Below are positions 1 through 7,159 of a DNA stretch of 35,844 bases, one piece after another. How positions within the stretch are numbered: position 1 is the first letter of the stretch; each line of letters begins with the position of its first letter. A program made the position numbers and the translations under genes. Below the pieces are notes generated by a model that was given only the letters and a program-made list of their open reading frames with translations, was not told the DNA's origin and did no database searches. Source of the stretch: JBLNCE01 sp050260415 (lineage in GTDB: Bacteria > Bacillota > UBA4882 > JAAYXC01); contig JBLNCE010000156.1 of assembly GCA_050260415.1 (NCBI GenBank), positions 1 through 35,844 on the forward strand, given 5' to 3'.

Positions 1-20
1 ACAAAAAGGGGGGAGAAGAC

Positions 21-362
21 ATGGCCTCTGGCAGTAATAGCAACACGCCCGTGGTCGTGCAGGCGCGCCAAGCATTGAAGCGTCTCCGCGACGAAGTGGC
101 GAACGAACTCAATATCGATACCTCGAAGATCCAGGGAGGATATTGGGGCTACCTGCCCGCCCGCGACGCCGGCGCGGTCGGCGGACATATGGTCAAGCGG
201 ATGATCGAGGCGGCGGAAAGATCGCTCTTCGAACAATCGGTGGCCCAAGTACGCGCGGGTTTCATGCAGGGCTTCAACGCGGCCGCGCAAGGCGGCACCC
301 CGGGCAACCAGGGCAACCAACAATACAACCCTGGGGTCGGGAACTACGGCAAGGGATACTAG
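21..362 (+). CDS. alpha/beta-type small acid-soluble spore protein (SASP)
   Basis: The 113-residue protein contains the SASP core: a VVVQARQAL helix, then RDEVANEL, which matches the region where the germination protease GPR cuts (a Glu followed by a hydrophobic residue and Ala), and then GGHMVKRMIEAAE, matching the second conserved block (GG.I.KR....AE). Family members coat and protect DNA in dormant spores. The usual length is 60-75 residues; this one has a C-terminal tail of about 35 residues rich in Gly, Asn and Gln. The ATG is preceded by AAGGGGGGAG. The gene stands alone and ends just before a strong GC hairpin. It is direct evidence that the organism sporulates. Confidence 0.9.
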   Translation: MASGSNSNTPVVVQARQALKRLRDEVANELNIDTSKIQGGYWGYLPARDAGAVGGHMVKRMIEAAERSLFEQSVAQVRAGFMQGFNAAAQGGTPGNQGNQQYNPGVGNYGKGY

Positions 363-384
363 ACGGGCACGGTTTCGGTGATAA

Positions 385-409
385 GCGGCCGGGCGGAACG
401 CCCGGCCGC
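385..409. terminator. GC-rich hairpin between convergent genes
   Basis: A 10-bp perfect inverted repeat (GCGGCCGGGC / GCCCGGCCGC, loop GGAAC) lies 22 bases after the SASP stop and 11 bases before the end of the minus-strand lipoprotein gene. There is no T-run on either strand, so this is a probable but not classical bidirectional terminator. Confidence 0.5.
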
Positions 410-420
410 CTGCCTCCGTA

Positions 421-1080
421 TCACATTGTCACTCTGACATCGTCAAAGGCGGCGTTACCCTGCGTATAGAGACCGATCTTCCCATTGCGCAGGTAGTTGC
501 CGAGGATGGTGCCATTGTCGGTGTAGCTGATCAAGGGCTTGGCGGCATCGTTTAGGTAACATTTGATACTCCGCCCGCGTATGGCGATCTTGAGATCGTA
601 GAAGGTGGAGAAATCGTAGGCGAAAGGCACTTCCTTGCCTAGCTGTTGGATCTGGCCGTCCACGATCTTCCATAGCTTGACGACGCCTTTACCATCTTTC
701 CAGTCCGTTAAACACAGCTCATAATAGTCATCGTAGCTGGCGTTGTATCTGACCGCGATGCCGTGTTCAGCGGCGTTGCCGGGCCGGACGCGGGCGGACA
801 GGGTATAATCGCGCCACGATTCGTCGCCGGCGCCGATGATGGTGGAAACCTGTCCCGCCTGGAGGTACTTGTTCCCGTCCGCCACAATGGTCCATAGCTC
901 GGGCTTGATACCTCCCCAATCCTCGCGGGCGCTCCACACGCCGGGCGCCGTCCAGGCGCCTGGACTAAAGGACTCGAAATCCTCCATGAACACGACCTTT
1001 CCTGGCTTGCAACCAAACGGCAATGACAAACAAGCGAGGACCAGCGCGCAAACGCCGGTGGACAGCAAGAACCTCTTCAT
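421..1080 (-). CDS. lipoprotein with concanavalin-A-like (DUF1080/LamG-like) domain
   Basis: The 219-residue protein begins MKRFLLSTGVCALVLACLS and has a lipobox-like LPFGC, so it is probably exported and lipid-anchored at that Cys. The mature part (FMEDFES..., DYTLSARVRP..., GIAVRYN, YYELCL, FYDLKIAIRG, KCYLND, GKIGLYT, FDDVRV) has the strand pattern of a jelly-roll, laminin-G or 3-keto-disaccharide-hydrolase-like (DUF1080) domain, commonly found in carbohydrate-binding secreted proteins. The ATG at 1080 is chosen over an upstream in-frame start at 1182 because the signal peptide begins there and GGGGAGGG lies 7 bases before it. The ligand or substrate is unknown. It is a single gene, convergent with the SASP gene. 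Confidence 0.7.
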   Translation of the reverse strand: MKRFLLSTGVCALVLACLSLPFGCKPGKVVFMEDFESFSPGAWTAPGVWSAREDWGGIKPELWTIVADGNKYLQAGQVSTIIGAGDESWRDYTLSARVRPGNAAEHGIAVRYNASYDDYYELCLTDWKDGKGVVKLWKIVDGQIQQLGKEVPFAYDFSTFYDLKIAIRGRSIKCYLNDAAKPLISYTDNGTILGNYLRNGKIGLYTQGNAAFDDVRVTM

Positions 1081-1089
1081 TCGATGTCC

Positions 1090-1106
1090 CTCCCCTAACC
1101 GGGGAG
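1090..1106 (-). promoter_or_regulatory. hairpin that could mask the lipoprotein ribosome site
   Basis: On the minus strand CTCCCC and GGGGAG form a 6-bp GC stem with a 5-base loop, and the second arm is the Shine-Dalgarno sequence of the lipoprotein gene. Sequestration of the ribosome site is inferred from position only. Confidence 0.35.
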
Positions 1107-1271
1107 AATTTCGACGGGCGTGCGCCAAAACCTTCCGTTCGGGTACGTAGTCCCAGGCAGAGGGGATAGTCTTTCCGGCCATACCTCAGAAGCCGCGTAC
1201 TCCGCAGGGTATTGACAGACCACTTCCAGGGGACCCTTATTGTAATGGAGAAATGGCTGTATTGCCAGCCC

Positions 1272-1300
1272 TTGACAGGGAACGGCGGCCGATCTATAAT
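1272..1300 (+). promoter_or_regulatory. consensus sigma-A promoter of cstR/cdr
   Basis: TTGACA (1272-1277) and TATAAT (1295-1300) are separated by exactly 17 bases, a perfect vegetative promoter. It drives the regulator gene at 1334 and the reductase behind it. Such a strong promoter would need tight repression, which fits the operator overlapping the -10 box. Confidence 0.85.
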
Positions 1301-1316
1301 ACCGGGTAGGGTATTA
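1297..1316 (+). promoter_or_regulatory. inverted-repeat operator for the CsoR/CstR-type repressor
   Basis: TAATACC (1297-1303) and GGTATTA (1310-1316) form a perfect 7-bp inverted repeat around a 6-base GGGTAG centre. It overlaps the -10 element and the transcription start. Operators of CsoR-family tetramers have the same general form, AT-rich ends around a G/C centre with TACC/GGTA. The match to autoregulation by the next gene is inferred. Confidence 0.7.
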
Positions 1317-1333
1317 AGAAGGGGGGAAGTGCA

Positions 1334-1624
1334 ATGGCGGACGTCACCCCTGCCGATTTCCAGACCGAGGTGCGTGAGGAAATCCTGGCGAGGCTACGGA
1401 GGGCGGAAGGGCAGTTGCGCGGGATCCAGAAGATGATCGCCGATGGGCGCGCCTGCCAGGAGGTCCTGATTCAGCTGGCCGCGGTCAAGGCGGCCGTGGT
1501 CCAGGCCGCTATGACCATTCTCAGCACGCAATTGGCGCATTGCGTCCAAGAAGAAGGGCCGGCGGGCAAGGGCGATCGCGAAGCCCTTGCGCGGTTTATG
1601 GAAGTTTTCAAGAAGTTTTCGTGA
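1334..1624 (+). CDS. CsoR-superfamily repressor, CstR-like (persulfide-sensing type)
   Basis: The 96-residue all-helical protein has the family core LRRAEGQLRGIQKMI. Cys41 and Cys70 align with the two copper-ligand cysteines of CsoR (Cys36 and Cys65 in the M. tuberculosis protein), but the position of the copper-ligand His (His61) is Gln66. CstR proteins, which sense persulfides and polysulfides by cross-linking their two cysteines, also keep the cysteines and lack this His. The gene lies 18 bases before a CoA-disulfide reductase/rhodanese fusion, the kind of gene that staphylococcal CstR controls. The family is certain; the persulfide assignment rests on this residue and the context. Confidence 0.85.
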   Translation: MADVTPADFQTEVREEILARLRRAEGQLRGIQKMIADGRACQEVLIQLAAVKAAVVQAAMTILSTQLAHCVQEEGPAGKGDREALARFMEVFKKFS

Positions 1625-1642
1625 GGGAACAAGGGGGCGGGG

Positions 1643-3364
1643 GTGTTGTCAAAGCGCATCTTGATCGTGGGCGGGGTCGCCGCTGGCGCAAGCGCGGCGG
1701 TCAAGGCGAGAAGGACCGATGAACACGCCGAGATTATCGTCTTTGAACGGGGGCCGCACGCGTCGTTCGCCAATTGCGGGCTGCCTTACTACCTGGGCGG
1801 GATGATCCCGGAGCGCGAACAGTTATTGGTCGTGACGGCGGACCGTCTGCGCCGCCGCTATGGGCTGGACATCCGCCTCGCGCACGAGGTAACCGCCGTC
1901 GACCGTAAGGCGCGGACGGTGGCGGTCAGGAAGGCCGGCTCGGGCGAGACATACACGGAAGCCTATGACAAGCTCATCCTGGCCACGGGCTCCCGGCCCG
2001 TCCGGCCGTCCTTGCCCGGGGTCGATCTGCCGGGCGTCTTTACGTTGACCACGGTGGAAGACGCGGTGGCCGCCCGTGCTTTCGCCCAGGAACACGAGGC
2101 CCGCTTTGGCGTGGTCCTCGGCGGCGGTTACATCGGCCTCGAGAGCGTGGAAGCGCTCGCGGCCTTGGGGCTGCGGACCGCGCTCCTCGAGCGCCTCGAC
2201 CAAGTCCTGCCCGTGCTCAGTCCCGAGATGTCGGCGATGATCGTGGACCACCTGCGGGATAACGAGGTCCGCGTGCATCTGGGCGCCGAGGCCGAAGCCC
2301 TGATCGGGGAGGATAGAGTCAGGGGCATCCGGCTGCGCGGCGGCGAAGAAGTGCCCGCTGACCTGGTGATCGTGGCCGCCGGCGTGCGGCCCGAGCTCGA
2401 TCTGGCCCGGCGAGCCGGGCTTGAGATCGAGGATGGGATCGTGGTCGACGAACGGATGCGGACCAACGACCCGGACATCTATGCCGCCGGGGATGTTGTC
2501 CAGAGCCGCCGTCTGCCGGACGGCGCGCAAGCGCGGGTGCCCTTGGCTGGACCGGCCAACAAGCAGGGGCGCGTGGCGGGAGCGAACGCGGCCGGGGGCA
2601 ATCTTCGTTTCGCCGGCGTTGCCGGCGCCTCCGTCGTCAAGGTCTTCGATCTGACCGCGGGCCAGGTCGGGGTGGGAGAAGAGGCGGCCCGCCGCGCGGG
2701 CCTGGAGCCGCTGATCTCGTATACCCACGCCAGCCACCATGCCACGTATTACCCCGGCGCCGAAACAATGGCCATCAAGTTGATTGCGGATCGCGGCCGC
2801 GGCAGGCTGCTGGGGGCCGAGATCGTCGGCGGCGCGGGGGTGGATAAACGATTGGACGTACTGGCCACGGCGATCTATGCCGGTCTCTCCGTCGAGGATC
2901 TGGAACAATTGGACCTTAGCTATGCCCCCCCGTATTCCTCCGCCAAGGACCCGGTGGTCGTCGCGGGCATGGTGGCGGCAAACCTTTACCGCCGCGAGTT
3001 CGCCTCCCTCACCCCGCACGAATTACGGGCCATCCTCGCCAAGAGCGAACGCCTGCAACTGGTCGATGTACGGACACCCCGCGAGTATGGCGCGGGACAC
3101 ATCCCGGGCGCCGTCAATCTCCCGCTCGACGACCTCCGGGCTCGTCTGGGCGAGCTGGACCCGGCATGCCCGACCGTCGTCTATTGCGGCATCGGTTACC
3201 GTTCGTACCACGCCGTCAAGATCCTGGCCGCGCGGGGCTTCAAGGACGTGCGGAACCTGAGCGGCGGCATGAGCACCTGGCGGTGGGTGGGGGAGGTGGA
3301 GACGGGCGCTGGCCCGGGCATCACCGCCCGCGCGGGGGGAAACGCGGCGCGTGCGCCACGGTGA
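1643..3364 (+). CDS. CoA-disulfide reductase / rhodanese fusion (CoADR-RHD)
   Basis: The 573-residue protein is a flavoprotein disulfide reductase with an added rhodanese domain. The FAD loop GGVAAGASAA is at 10-19 and the single redox Cys45 lies in SFANCGLPYY, the signature of CoA-disulfide reductases and NADH-dependent persulfide reductases. The NAD site GGGYIGLE is near 160, and the second FAD motif (IYAAGDVV) and dimerisation domain follow. The rhodanese domain runs from about 465 to 547, with DVRTPREY and catalytic Cys515 in YCGIGYRS. Fusions of this type reduce CoA disulfide, CoA persulfide or polysulfide with NAD(P)H. The start is GTG (or TTG three bases later) after AAGGGGGCGG. The last 25 residues lie beyond the conserved fold. 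Confidence 0.88.
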   Translation: MLSKRILIVGGVAAGASAAVKARRTDEHAEIIVFERGPHASFANCGLPYYLGGMIPEREQLLVVTADRLRRRYGLDIRLAHEVTAVDRKARTVAVRKAGSGETYTEAYDKLILATGSRPVRPSLPGVDLPGVFTLTTVEDAVAARAFAQEHEARFGVVLGGGYIGLESVEALAALGLRTALLERLDQVLPVLSPEMSAMIVDHLRDNEVRVHLGAEAEALIGEDRVRGIRLRGGEEVPADLVIVAAGVRPELDLARRAGLEIEDGIVVDERMRTNDPDIYAAGDVVQSRRLPDGAQARVPLAGPANKQGRVAGANAAGGNLRFAGVAGASVVKVFDLTAGQVGVGEEAARRAGLEPLISYTHASHHATYYPGAETMAIKLIADRGRGRLLGAEIVGGAGVDKRLDVLATAIYAGLSVEDLEQLDLSYAPPYSSAKDPVVVAGMVAANLYRREFASLTPHELRAILAKSERLQLVDVRTPREYGAGHIPGAVNLPLDDLRARLGELDPACPTVVYCGIGYRSYHAVKILAARGFKDVRNLSGGMSTWRWVGEVETGAGPGITARAGGNAARAPR

Positions 3365-3590
3365 TGCTGTTCATGGTCACGGTGACCTCGCGGCGGCCGT
3401 TTTCTTCGACCACCTTTATCTCCGCGCGCGGCACGACGATCGTCACTTCGTGGGGCAGGCAGCGGCAGAGCCGCCTCTCTAACCCGATTGAGAGCCCGTT
3501 AAGGGTGAGGTGAATCCGATCCCCGGGTTTGCGGGGGCGGAGCGCAAGGCATCGAAAGCGGGCGAGGGCGTCGCGCCAGCGAATTTTCAT
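3321..3590 (-). CDS. possible small hypothetical protein
   Basis: An 89-codon frame begins MKIRWRDALARF and has a GGTGA sequence 5 bases before its ATG. Its 3' end overlaps the end of the convergent CoADR gene by 44 bases. The middle (HEVTIVVPRAEIKVVEENG) looks like alternating beta strands rather than random translation, but no family was recognised. It may be a genuine small gene or an antisense artefact of GC-rich DNA. Confidence 0.3.
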   Translation of the reverse strand: MKIRWRDALARFRCLALRPRKPGDRIHLTLNGLSIGLERRLCRCLPHEVTIVVPRAEIKVVEENGRREVTVTMNSITVAHAPRFPPRGR

Positions 3591-3747
3591 GATACTCACC
3601 GGCCATGGCTGGTTCCCCTGTTCTATCAGTCTATGCGCGAGCCAGGCCTGGGGCATTGCCCACTGGTATCCCGGCGGTTAACCGGCGTTCTTTCGCGGTC
3701 AGCCCCATGGGCGCAAACCATTTCACGGCCCGTCAAGAATTCGCTCC
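3591..3747. other. intergenic stretch before the pyr promoter, no gene seen
   Basis: Between the possible small minus-strand gene and the pyr promoter no coding frame, tRNA or strong terminator could be supported. Open frames here on both strands have no family-like content and no convincing ribosome site. Confidence 0.5.
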
Positions 3748-3776
3748 TTGACACCCATGCCAGACTCTGCTAAAGT
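3748..3776 (+). promoter_or_regulatory. promoter of the pyrimidine operon
   Basis: TTGACA (3748-3753) and TAAAGT (3771-3776) are spaced 17 bases apart. Transcription should begin near 3783, just ahead of the PyrR-binding hairpin, as expected for an attenuated pyr leader. Confidence 0.8.
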
Positions 3777-3789
3777 AAAGGGAAATGGG

Positions 3790-3829
3790 GGATCCTTTAA
3801 GCTAGTCCCGTGAGGCTGGCAAGGAATCC
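3790..3829 (+). promoter_or_regulatory. PyrR-binding RNA hairpin (anti-antiterminator) of the pyr leader
   Basis: The lower stem pairs GGAT-CCTT (3790-3797) with AAGG-A-ATCC (3821-3829). The upper stem pairs AGTC (3804-3807) with GGCT (3814-3817) and shows the conserved CCGTGAGGCT loop region, matching the B. subtilis PyrR site pattern (TCCNGNGAGGYT, then AAGG). The segment GTGAGGCT (3810-3817) can instead pair with the 5' arm of the downstream terminator (AGCTTCTCAC), which would form the antiterminator. When UMP is plentiful, PyrR should hold this hairpin and allow termination. Confidence 0.9.
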
Positions 3830-3856
3830 GGACCGGTGTCTTCGGGGTGCGATCCG

Positions 3857-3887
3857 AGCTTCTCACGGCTGCGTGGGAAGCTTTTTT
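3857..3887 (+). terminator. attenuator terminator of the pyr operon
   Basis: AGCTTCTCAC (3857-3866) pairs with GTGGGAAGCT (3873-3882, one G-U pair) around a 6-base loop and is followed by six T residues, a classic intrinsic terminator. It ends 175 bases before pyrR and is the regulated stop of the PyrR switch. Confidence 0.9.
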
Positions 3888-3902
3888 GTTGACTTAGGAG
3901 CG

Positions 3903-3945
3903 GGCAAGAAGCAAAAAGGCAAGAGGCAAGAGGCAATAGGCAATA
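3903..3945 (+). repeat. heptamer tandem repeat GGCAAGA/GGCAATA
   Basis: Six near-perfect 7-base units follow one another: GGCAAGA, AGCAAAA with one extra base, two GGCAAGA and two GGCAATA. The tract lies between the pyr attenuator and pyrR. The same unit recurs at 18801-18865 and 25290-25303, and inverted at 25470-25497. Confidence 0.8.
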
Positions 3946-4062
3946 GGGAAACCGGAATCCAGGCGTATTAAATGCCGGGGCGGTTGCGGCGTCCGCCCCG
4001 GACAAAGTTAGCGGTATGCGCTCGTTTACCCGGAATACGCGACGTAAGAGGGGGGCTCTCCC

Positions 4063-4626
4063 ATGCAGGTCAAGGCGGAGGTCATGGATGCGGAGGATAT
4101 ACGCCGGGCGCTCTTTCGGGTCTCGCACGAGATCATCGAGCAGAACAAAGGCACGCGGCAACTGGCTCTGGTCGGCATCAGGACCAGGGGCGTACCCTTA
4201 GCCCAACGGCTGGCCAAGCTGATCCGAGAGCACGAGGGGGTCGATCTGCCGGTCGGGATCCTGGATATCACCTTTTACCGCGACGATCTCTCCCTGCTCT
4301 CGCCCCAGCCGATCGTGCACCAGACGGAGATTCCCTATCACGTCACCGGCCGGCGGGTCGTGCTCGTGGACGACGTGCTCTATACCGGGCGCACCGTCCG
4401 GGCTGCCCTGGACGCGCTCATGGACCTCGGCCGCCCGTCTGTGATCCAGTTCGCGGTCCTGATCGACCGCGGGCACCGCGAACTCCCCATCCGCGCCGAT
4501 TACGTGGGCAAAAACGTGCCCACGAGCAAGCGTGAGGTCGTCCACGTCCGGCTCGCGGAGAGCGACGGCGAGGACCGGGTGGTCATCGAAGAGTTGCCGG
4601 CGGCGGGTGATGAGGTGAAGGAGTGA
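4063..4626 (+). CDS. pyrR: PyrR bifunctional regulator / uracil phosphoribosyltransferase
   Basis: The 187-residue protein belongs to the type I phosphoribosyltransferase fold. The PRPP-binding loop VVLVDDVLYTGRTV starts at residue 99, and GILDITFYRDDL and RGHRELPIRADYVGKNVPT are PyrR hallmarks. PyrR binds the pyr leader RNA when UMP is high and releases it with PRPP; many members also make UMP from uracil. The ATG follows AGAGGGGGG. It is the first gene of the operon, just behind its own binding site, so it is autoregulated. Length is normal (about 180). Confidence 0.95.
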   Translation: MQVKAEVMDAEDIRRALFRVSHEIIEQNKGTRQLALVGIRTRGVPLAQRLAKLIREHEGVDLPVGILDITFYRDDLSLLSPQPIVHQTEIPYHVTGRRVVLVDDVLYTGRTVRAALDALMDLGRPSVIQFAVLIDRGHRELPIRADYVGKNVPTSKREVVHVRLAESDGEDRVVIEELPAAGDEVKE

Positions 4627-4639
4627 ACGGGTGAGGGGG

Positions 4640-4663
4640 GGAGACGTAGGAGGCTACGTCTCC
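4640..4663 (+). terminator. hairpin between pyrR and pyrB
   Basis: GGAGACGTAG and CTACGTCTCC form a perfect 10-bp stem with a GAGG loop, followed by TTTCTT. It could be a weak terminator or an RNA-processing or stability element. No PyrR-binding consensus is seen beside it, unlike the B. subtilis operon, where sites also lie between later genes. Confidence 0.5.
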
Positions 4664-4695
4664 TTTCTTGAGCGCAATTTGAGGGAGGACAAGCC

Positions 4696-5637
4696 ATGGC
4701 AACCTGGCGCCACAAGGATCTCCTGGGTCTGGCGGACCTGACGGCGGAGGAAATCGAGCTCATCCTGGACACGGCGGTACCGTGCAAAGAGATCTTCAAG
4801 CGCGAGATCAGGAAACTGCCCACGCTGCGCGGTAAGACCGTGGTGACGCTCTTCTACGAGGCCAGCACGCGGACGCGCACCTCGTTCGAGATCGCGGCCA
4901 AATGGCTGGGCGCCGACGCGGTCAACCTCACGGTCGCCCAGAGCAGCGTGGCCAAGGGCGAGAGCTTTGTGGACACGGCGAAAACGATCGAGGCGGTGGG
5001 AGCGAACATCATCGTCATCCGGCACGCCATGGCCGGCGCGCCGTTGCTCCTGGCGCAGACCGTGCGCGCCTCGGTGATCAACGCCGGCGACGGCGCACAC
5101 GAGCACCCGACCCAGGGGCTCCTGGATCTCTTCACGATCCGGGAGCGCAAGGGCAAGATCGCGGGGCTACGCGCGGTCATCGTGGGAGACATCCTGCACA
5201 GCCGGGTGGCGCGATCCAACATCTACGGGCTCACGAAGCTCGGCGCCAAGGTGACGGTCGTAGGGCCGCCGACCTTGATGCCGCCCGGGATCGAGGACCT
5301 GGGGGTGGAGGTCTCGTACAACCTCGACGAGGCCTTGGCCGGCGCGGATGTGGTCAATGTCCTCCGCTTGCAGCTCGAACGGCAAAAGAAGGGCCTCTTC
5401 CCTTCGGTGCGCGAATATGCCCGCCTCTACGGCATGAACCGCGCGCGGCTGGACCGGCTGTCCCCCGCGGCCCTGCTCATGCACCCCGGCCCGGCCAACC
5501 TGGGCGTGGAGATCAGCGAGGAAGCGACGAACGACCCGCGCGCCACCATCACCACCCAGGTCTCGAACGGCGTGGCGGTGCGGATGGCAGTCCTTTATCT
5601 CCTGGCGGGAGGAAAAGAAGATGCATTATTGCCTTAA
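4696..5637 (+). CDS. pyrB: aspartate carbamoyltransferase catalytic subunit
   Basis: The 313-residue enzyme transfers the carbamoyl group of carbamoyl phosphate to aspartate, the committed step of pyrimidine synthesis. Carbamoyl-phosphate motif STRTRTS is at 57-63 and HPTQ at 137-140; the aspartate domain carries VVNVLRLQLER and MHPGP. The ATG follows GAGGGAGGA. No regulatory subunit gene (pyrI) is nearby, as usual for Bacillota. Its last 17 bases overlap pyrC, suggesting coupled translation. Confidence 0.95.
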   Translation: MATWRHKDLLGLADLTAEEIELILDTAVPCKEIFKREIRKLPTLRGKTVVTLFYEASTRTRTSFEIAAKWLGADAVNLTVAQSSVAKGESFVDTAKTIEAVGANIIVIRHAMAGAPLLLAQTVRASVINAGDGAHEHPTQGLLDLFTIRERKGKIAGLRAVIVGDILHSRVARSNIYGLTKLGAKVTVVGPPTLMPPGIEDLGVEVSYNLDEALAGADVVNVLRLQLERQKKGLFPSVREYARLYGMNRARLDRLSPAALLMHPGPANLGVEISEEATNDPRATITTQVSNGVAVRMAVLYLLAGGKEDALLP

Positions 5638-6898
5638 GGGTGGTACCGTGGTCGACCCGGCCAACCGGCGGCGCGCGCAACTCGATGTCCTGGTGCGGGA
5701 CGGTCTGATCGCGGCGGTCGGGCCGGACTTGGATCCGGGGGAGGCGGAGGTTTTCCCGGCGGCGGGGTTGCATATCCTCCCGGGGCTGGTCGATATGCAC
5801 GTCCACCTGCGTGAGCCCGGCCGCGAGGATGAGGAGACGGTGGCGACGGGCTTGGCGGCCGCGGCAGCCGGCGGTTTTACCGCGGTGGGGGCGATGCCCA
5901 ATACCGAACCGGCCGTGGACCAGGCGGCGTTGGTGGAATACGTGCGGCGCCTCGGCGCGGGCGCGGGCGCGGCGCGAATCTGCGTCATCGGTTGCCTTAC
6001 CAAGGGCCAGCGCGGGGAGGAAATGGCCGAACTGGGTGAGATGGCGCGCGCGGGCGCGGTGGCTTTCTCCAATGACGGCGTACCCCTGGGGAGCGCCGAG
6101 GTTCTGCGCTGCGCGATGGAGTATGGTAAGATCTTCGGCCTGCCGCTGCTCTTGCACTGCGAGGACGCGGCCCTGGCGGACGGCGGCGCCATGCACGAGG
6201 GCAAATGGTCGACCATCCTCGGGCTCAAGGGCCAACCCGCGCTGGCCGAGGAGGTCGCGGTGGCGCGGGATCTGCTCCTGGCGGAGGCCACCGGCGCGGC
6301 GGTGCATATCTGCCACGCCTCGACCGCGGGGACGGTCAAGCTAATCCGCCAGGCCAAACGGCACGGCGTGCACGTCACGGCCGAAGCATCCCCCCACCAC
6401 TTGATCCTTACGGACGGCGACGTGGCGGGTTACGACCCCAACACCAAGGTCAATCCCCCCCTGCGCGCGCGGGCGGACGTGGAGGCGCTGCGCGCGGCCC
6501 TGGCCGACGGGACGATCGACGCGATCGCCAGCGACCACGCGCCACATTCCCTCGAGGAGAAGCACCGTGAGTACGCCTTGGCGCCCAACGGCCTCGTCGG
6601 GCTGGAAACGTCGCTCGGGCTCATTCTGACCGAACTGGTGCGGCCGGGCCACCTGACCCTGGACGACCTGGTGCTCAAGATGGCCGTCAATCCGCGCCGC
6701 CTGCTCAGCCTGCCCGAAGGCGAGATCACGCCGGGGAAACCCGCCGATCTGACCGTGGTCGACCTGGAGCGCGCCTGGACGGTCGATCCGGCGGCATTTC
6801 GCAGCAAAGCCAGGAACACGCCCTTTGGCGGGCGGCGTCTGGTGGGTAAGGCGGTGGCTACCTTCGTGGACGGCCGGCTGGTCTACCGGGAAGAATAA
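5621..6898 (+). CDS. pyrC: dihydroorotase (type I)
   Basis: The 425-residue amidohydrolase closes carbamoyl aspartate to dihydroorotate. The metal-binding HVH lies in DMHVHLREPG (His60, His62). His179 (LLHCED), His232 (HICHAST) and Asp305 (SDHAPHS) complete the expected zinc and catalytic ligands. The ATG has GGAGG 6-10 bases upstream, inside the end of pyrB. Length and motifs match class I dihydroorotases. Confidence 0.95.
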   Translation: MHYCLKGGTVVDPANRRRAQLDVLVRDGLIAAVGPDLDPGEAEVFPAAGLHILPGLVDMHVHLREPGREDEETVATGLAAAAAGGFTAVGAMPNTEPAVDQAALVEYVRRLGAGAGAARICVIGCLTKGQRGEEMAELGEMARAGAVAFSNDGVPLGSAEVLRCAMEYGKIFGLPLLLHCEDAALADGGAMHEGKWSTILGLKGQPALAEEVAVARDLLLAEATGAAVHICHASTAGTVKLIRQAKRHGVHVTAEASPHHLILTDGDVAGYDPNTKVNPPLRARADVEALRAALADGTIDAIASDHAPHSLEEKHREYALAPNGLVGLETSLGLILTELVRPGHLTLDDLVLKMAVNPRRLLSLPEGEITPGKPADLTVVDLERAWTVDPAAFRSKARNTPFGGRRLVGKAVATFVDGRLVYREE

Positions 6899-6922
6899 AC
6901 ATACACAATTACTGGGTTGATA

Positions 6923-6931
6923 TGCTATAAT
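6923..6931 (+). promoter_or_regulatory. possible extended -10 promoter before carA
   Basis: TGCTATAAT gives a perfect -10 box (6926-6931) with the TG extension. No good -35 hexamer lies 17 bases upstream. It sits in the only large gap of the first half of the operon and could supply carAB separately; this is position-based inference. Confidence 0.4.
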
Positions 6932-6983
6932 GGGGAAGAGAAACATGCTCTCCGACGACCATACGAAACCGCAAACAACCCAG

Positions 6984-7119
6984 GTCGAAATCGAAATCGG
7001 GATCGGGATCGGGATCGAAAGCGCTGCAATAAGAGTTAATGCTTATACAAGGGCGACCGATTGGTGTCGATTCAGACGGGCGCCGATGCCGATACCGATC
7101 GCGATCCCGATCCCGATCT
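6984..7119. repeat. inverted arms of hexamer repeats upstream of carA
   Basis: The left arm (6984-7020) is made of GAAATC/GGGATC hexamers and the right arm (7081-7119) of GATACC/GATCGC/GATCCC hexamers, the reverse complement of the left. About 60 bases separate them. The arms could form a long imperfect stem in RNA or a cruciform in DNA. A second element of the same design lies before purH (22210-22288). Confidence 0.75.
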
Positions 7120-7159
7120 CACATGGTCGCGTTGATGTAATCATGCTGGAGGAATATTC

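Noticed and set aside
1823..3019. 398-codon open frame antisense to the CoADR gene
   Set aside because: Shadow of a clearly conserved flavoprotein; low-complexity composition and no ribosome site or motif.
4627..4695. Second PyrR-binding site between pyrR and pyrB
   Set aside because: A hairpin is present, but neither the TCCNGNGAGGYT loop nor an alternative antiterminator pairing could be found.
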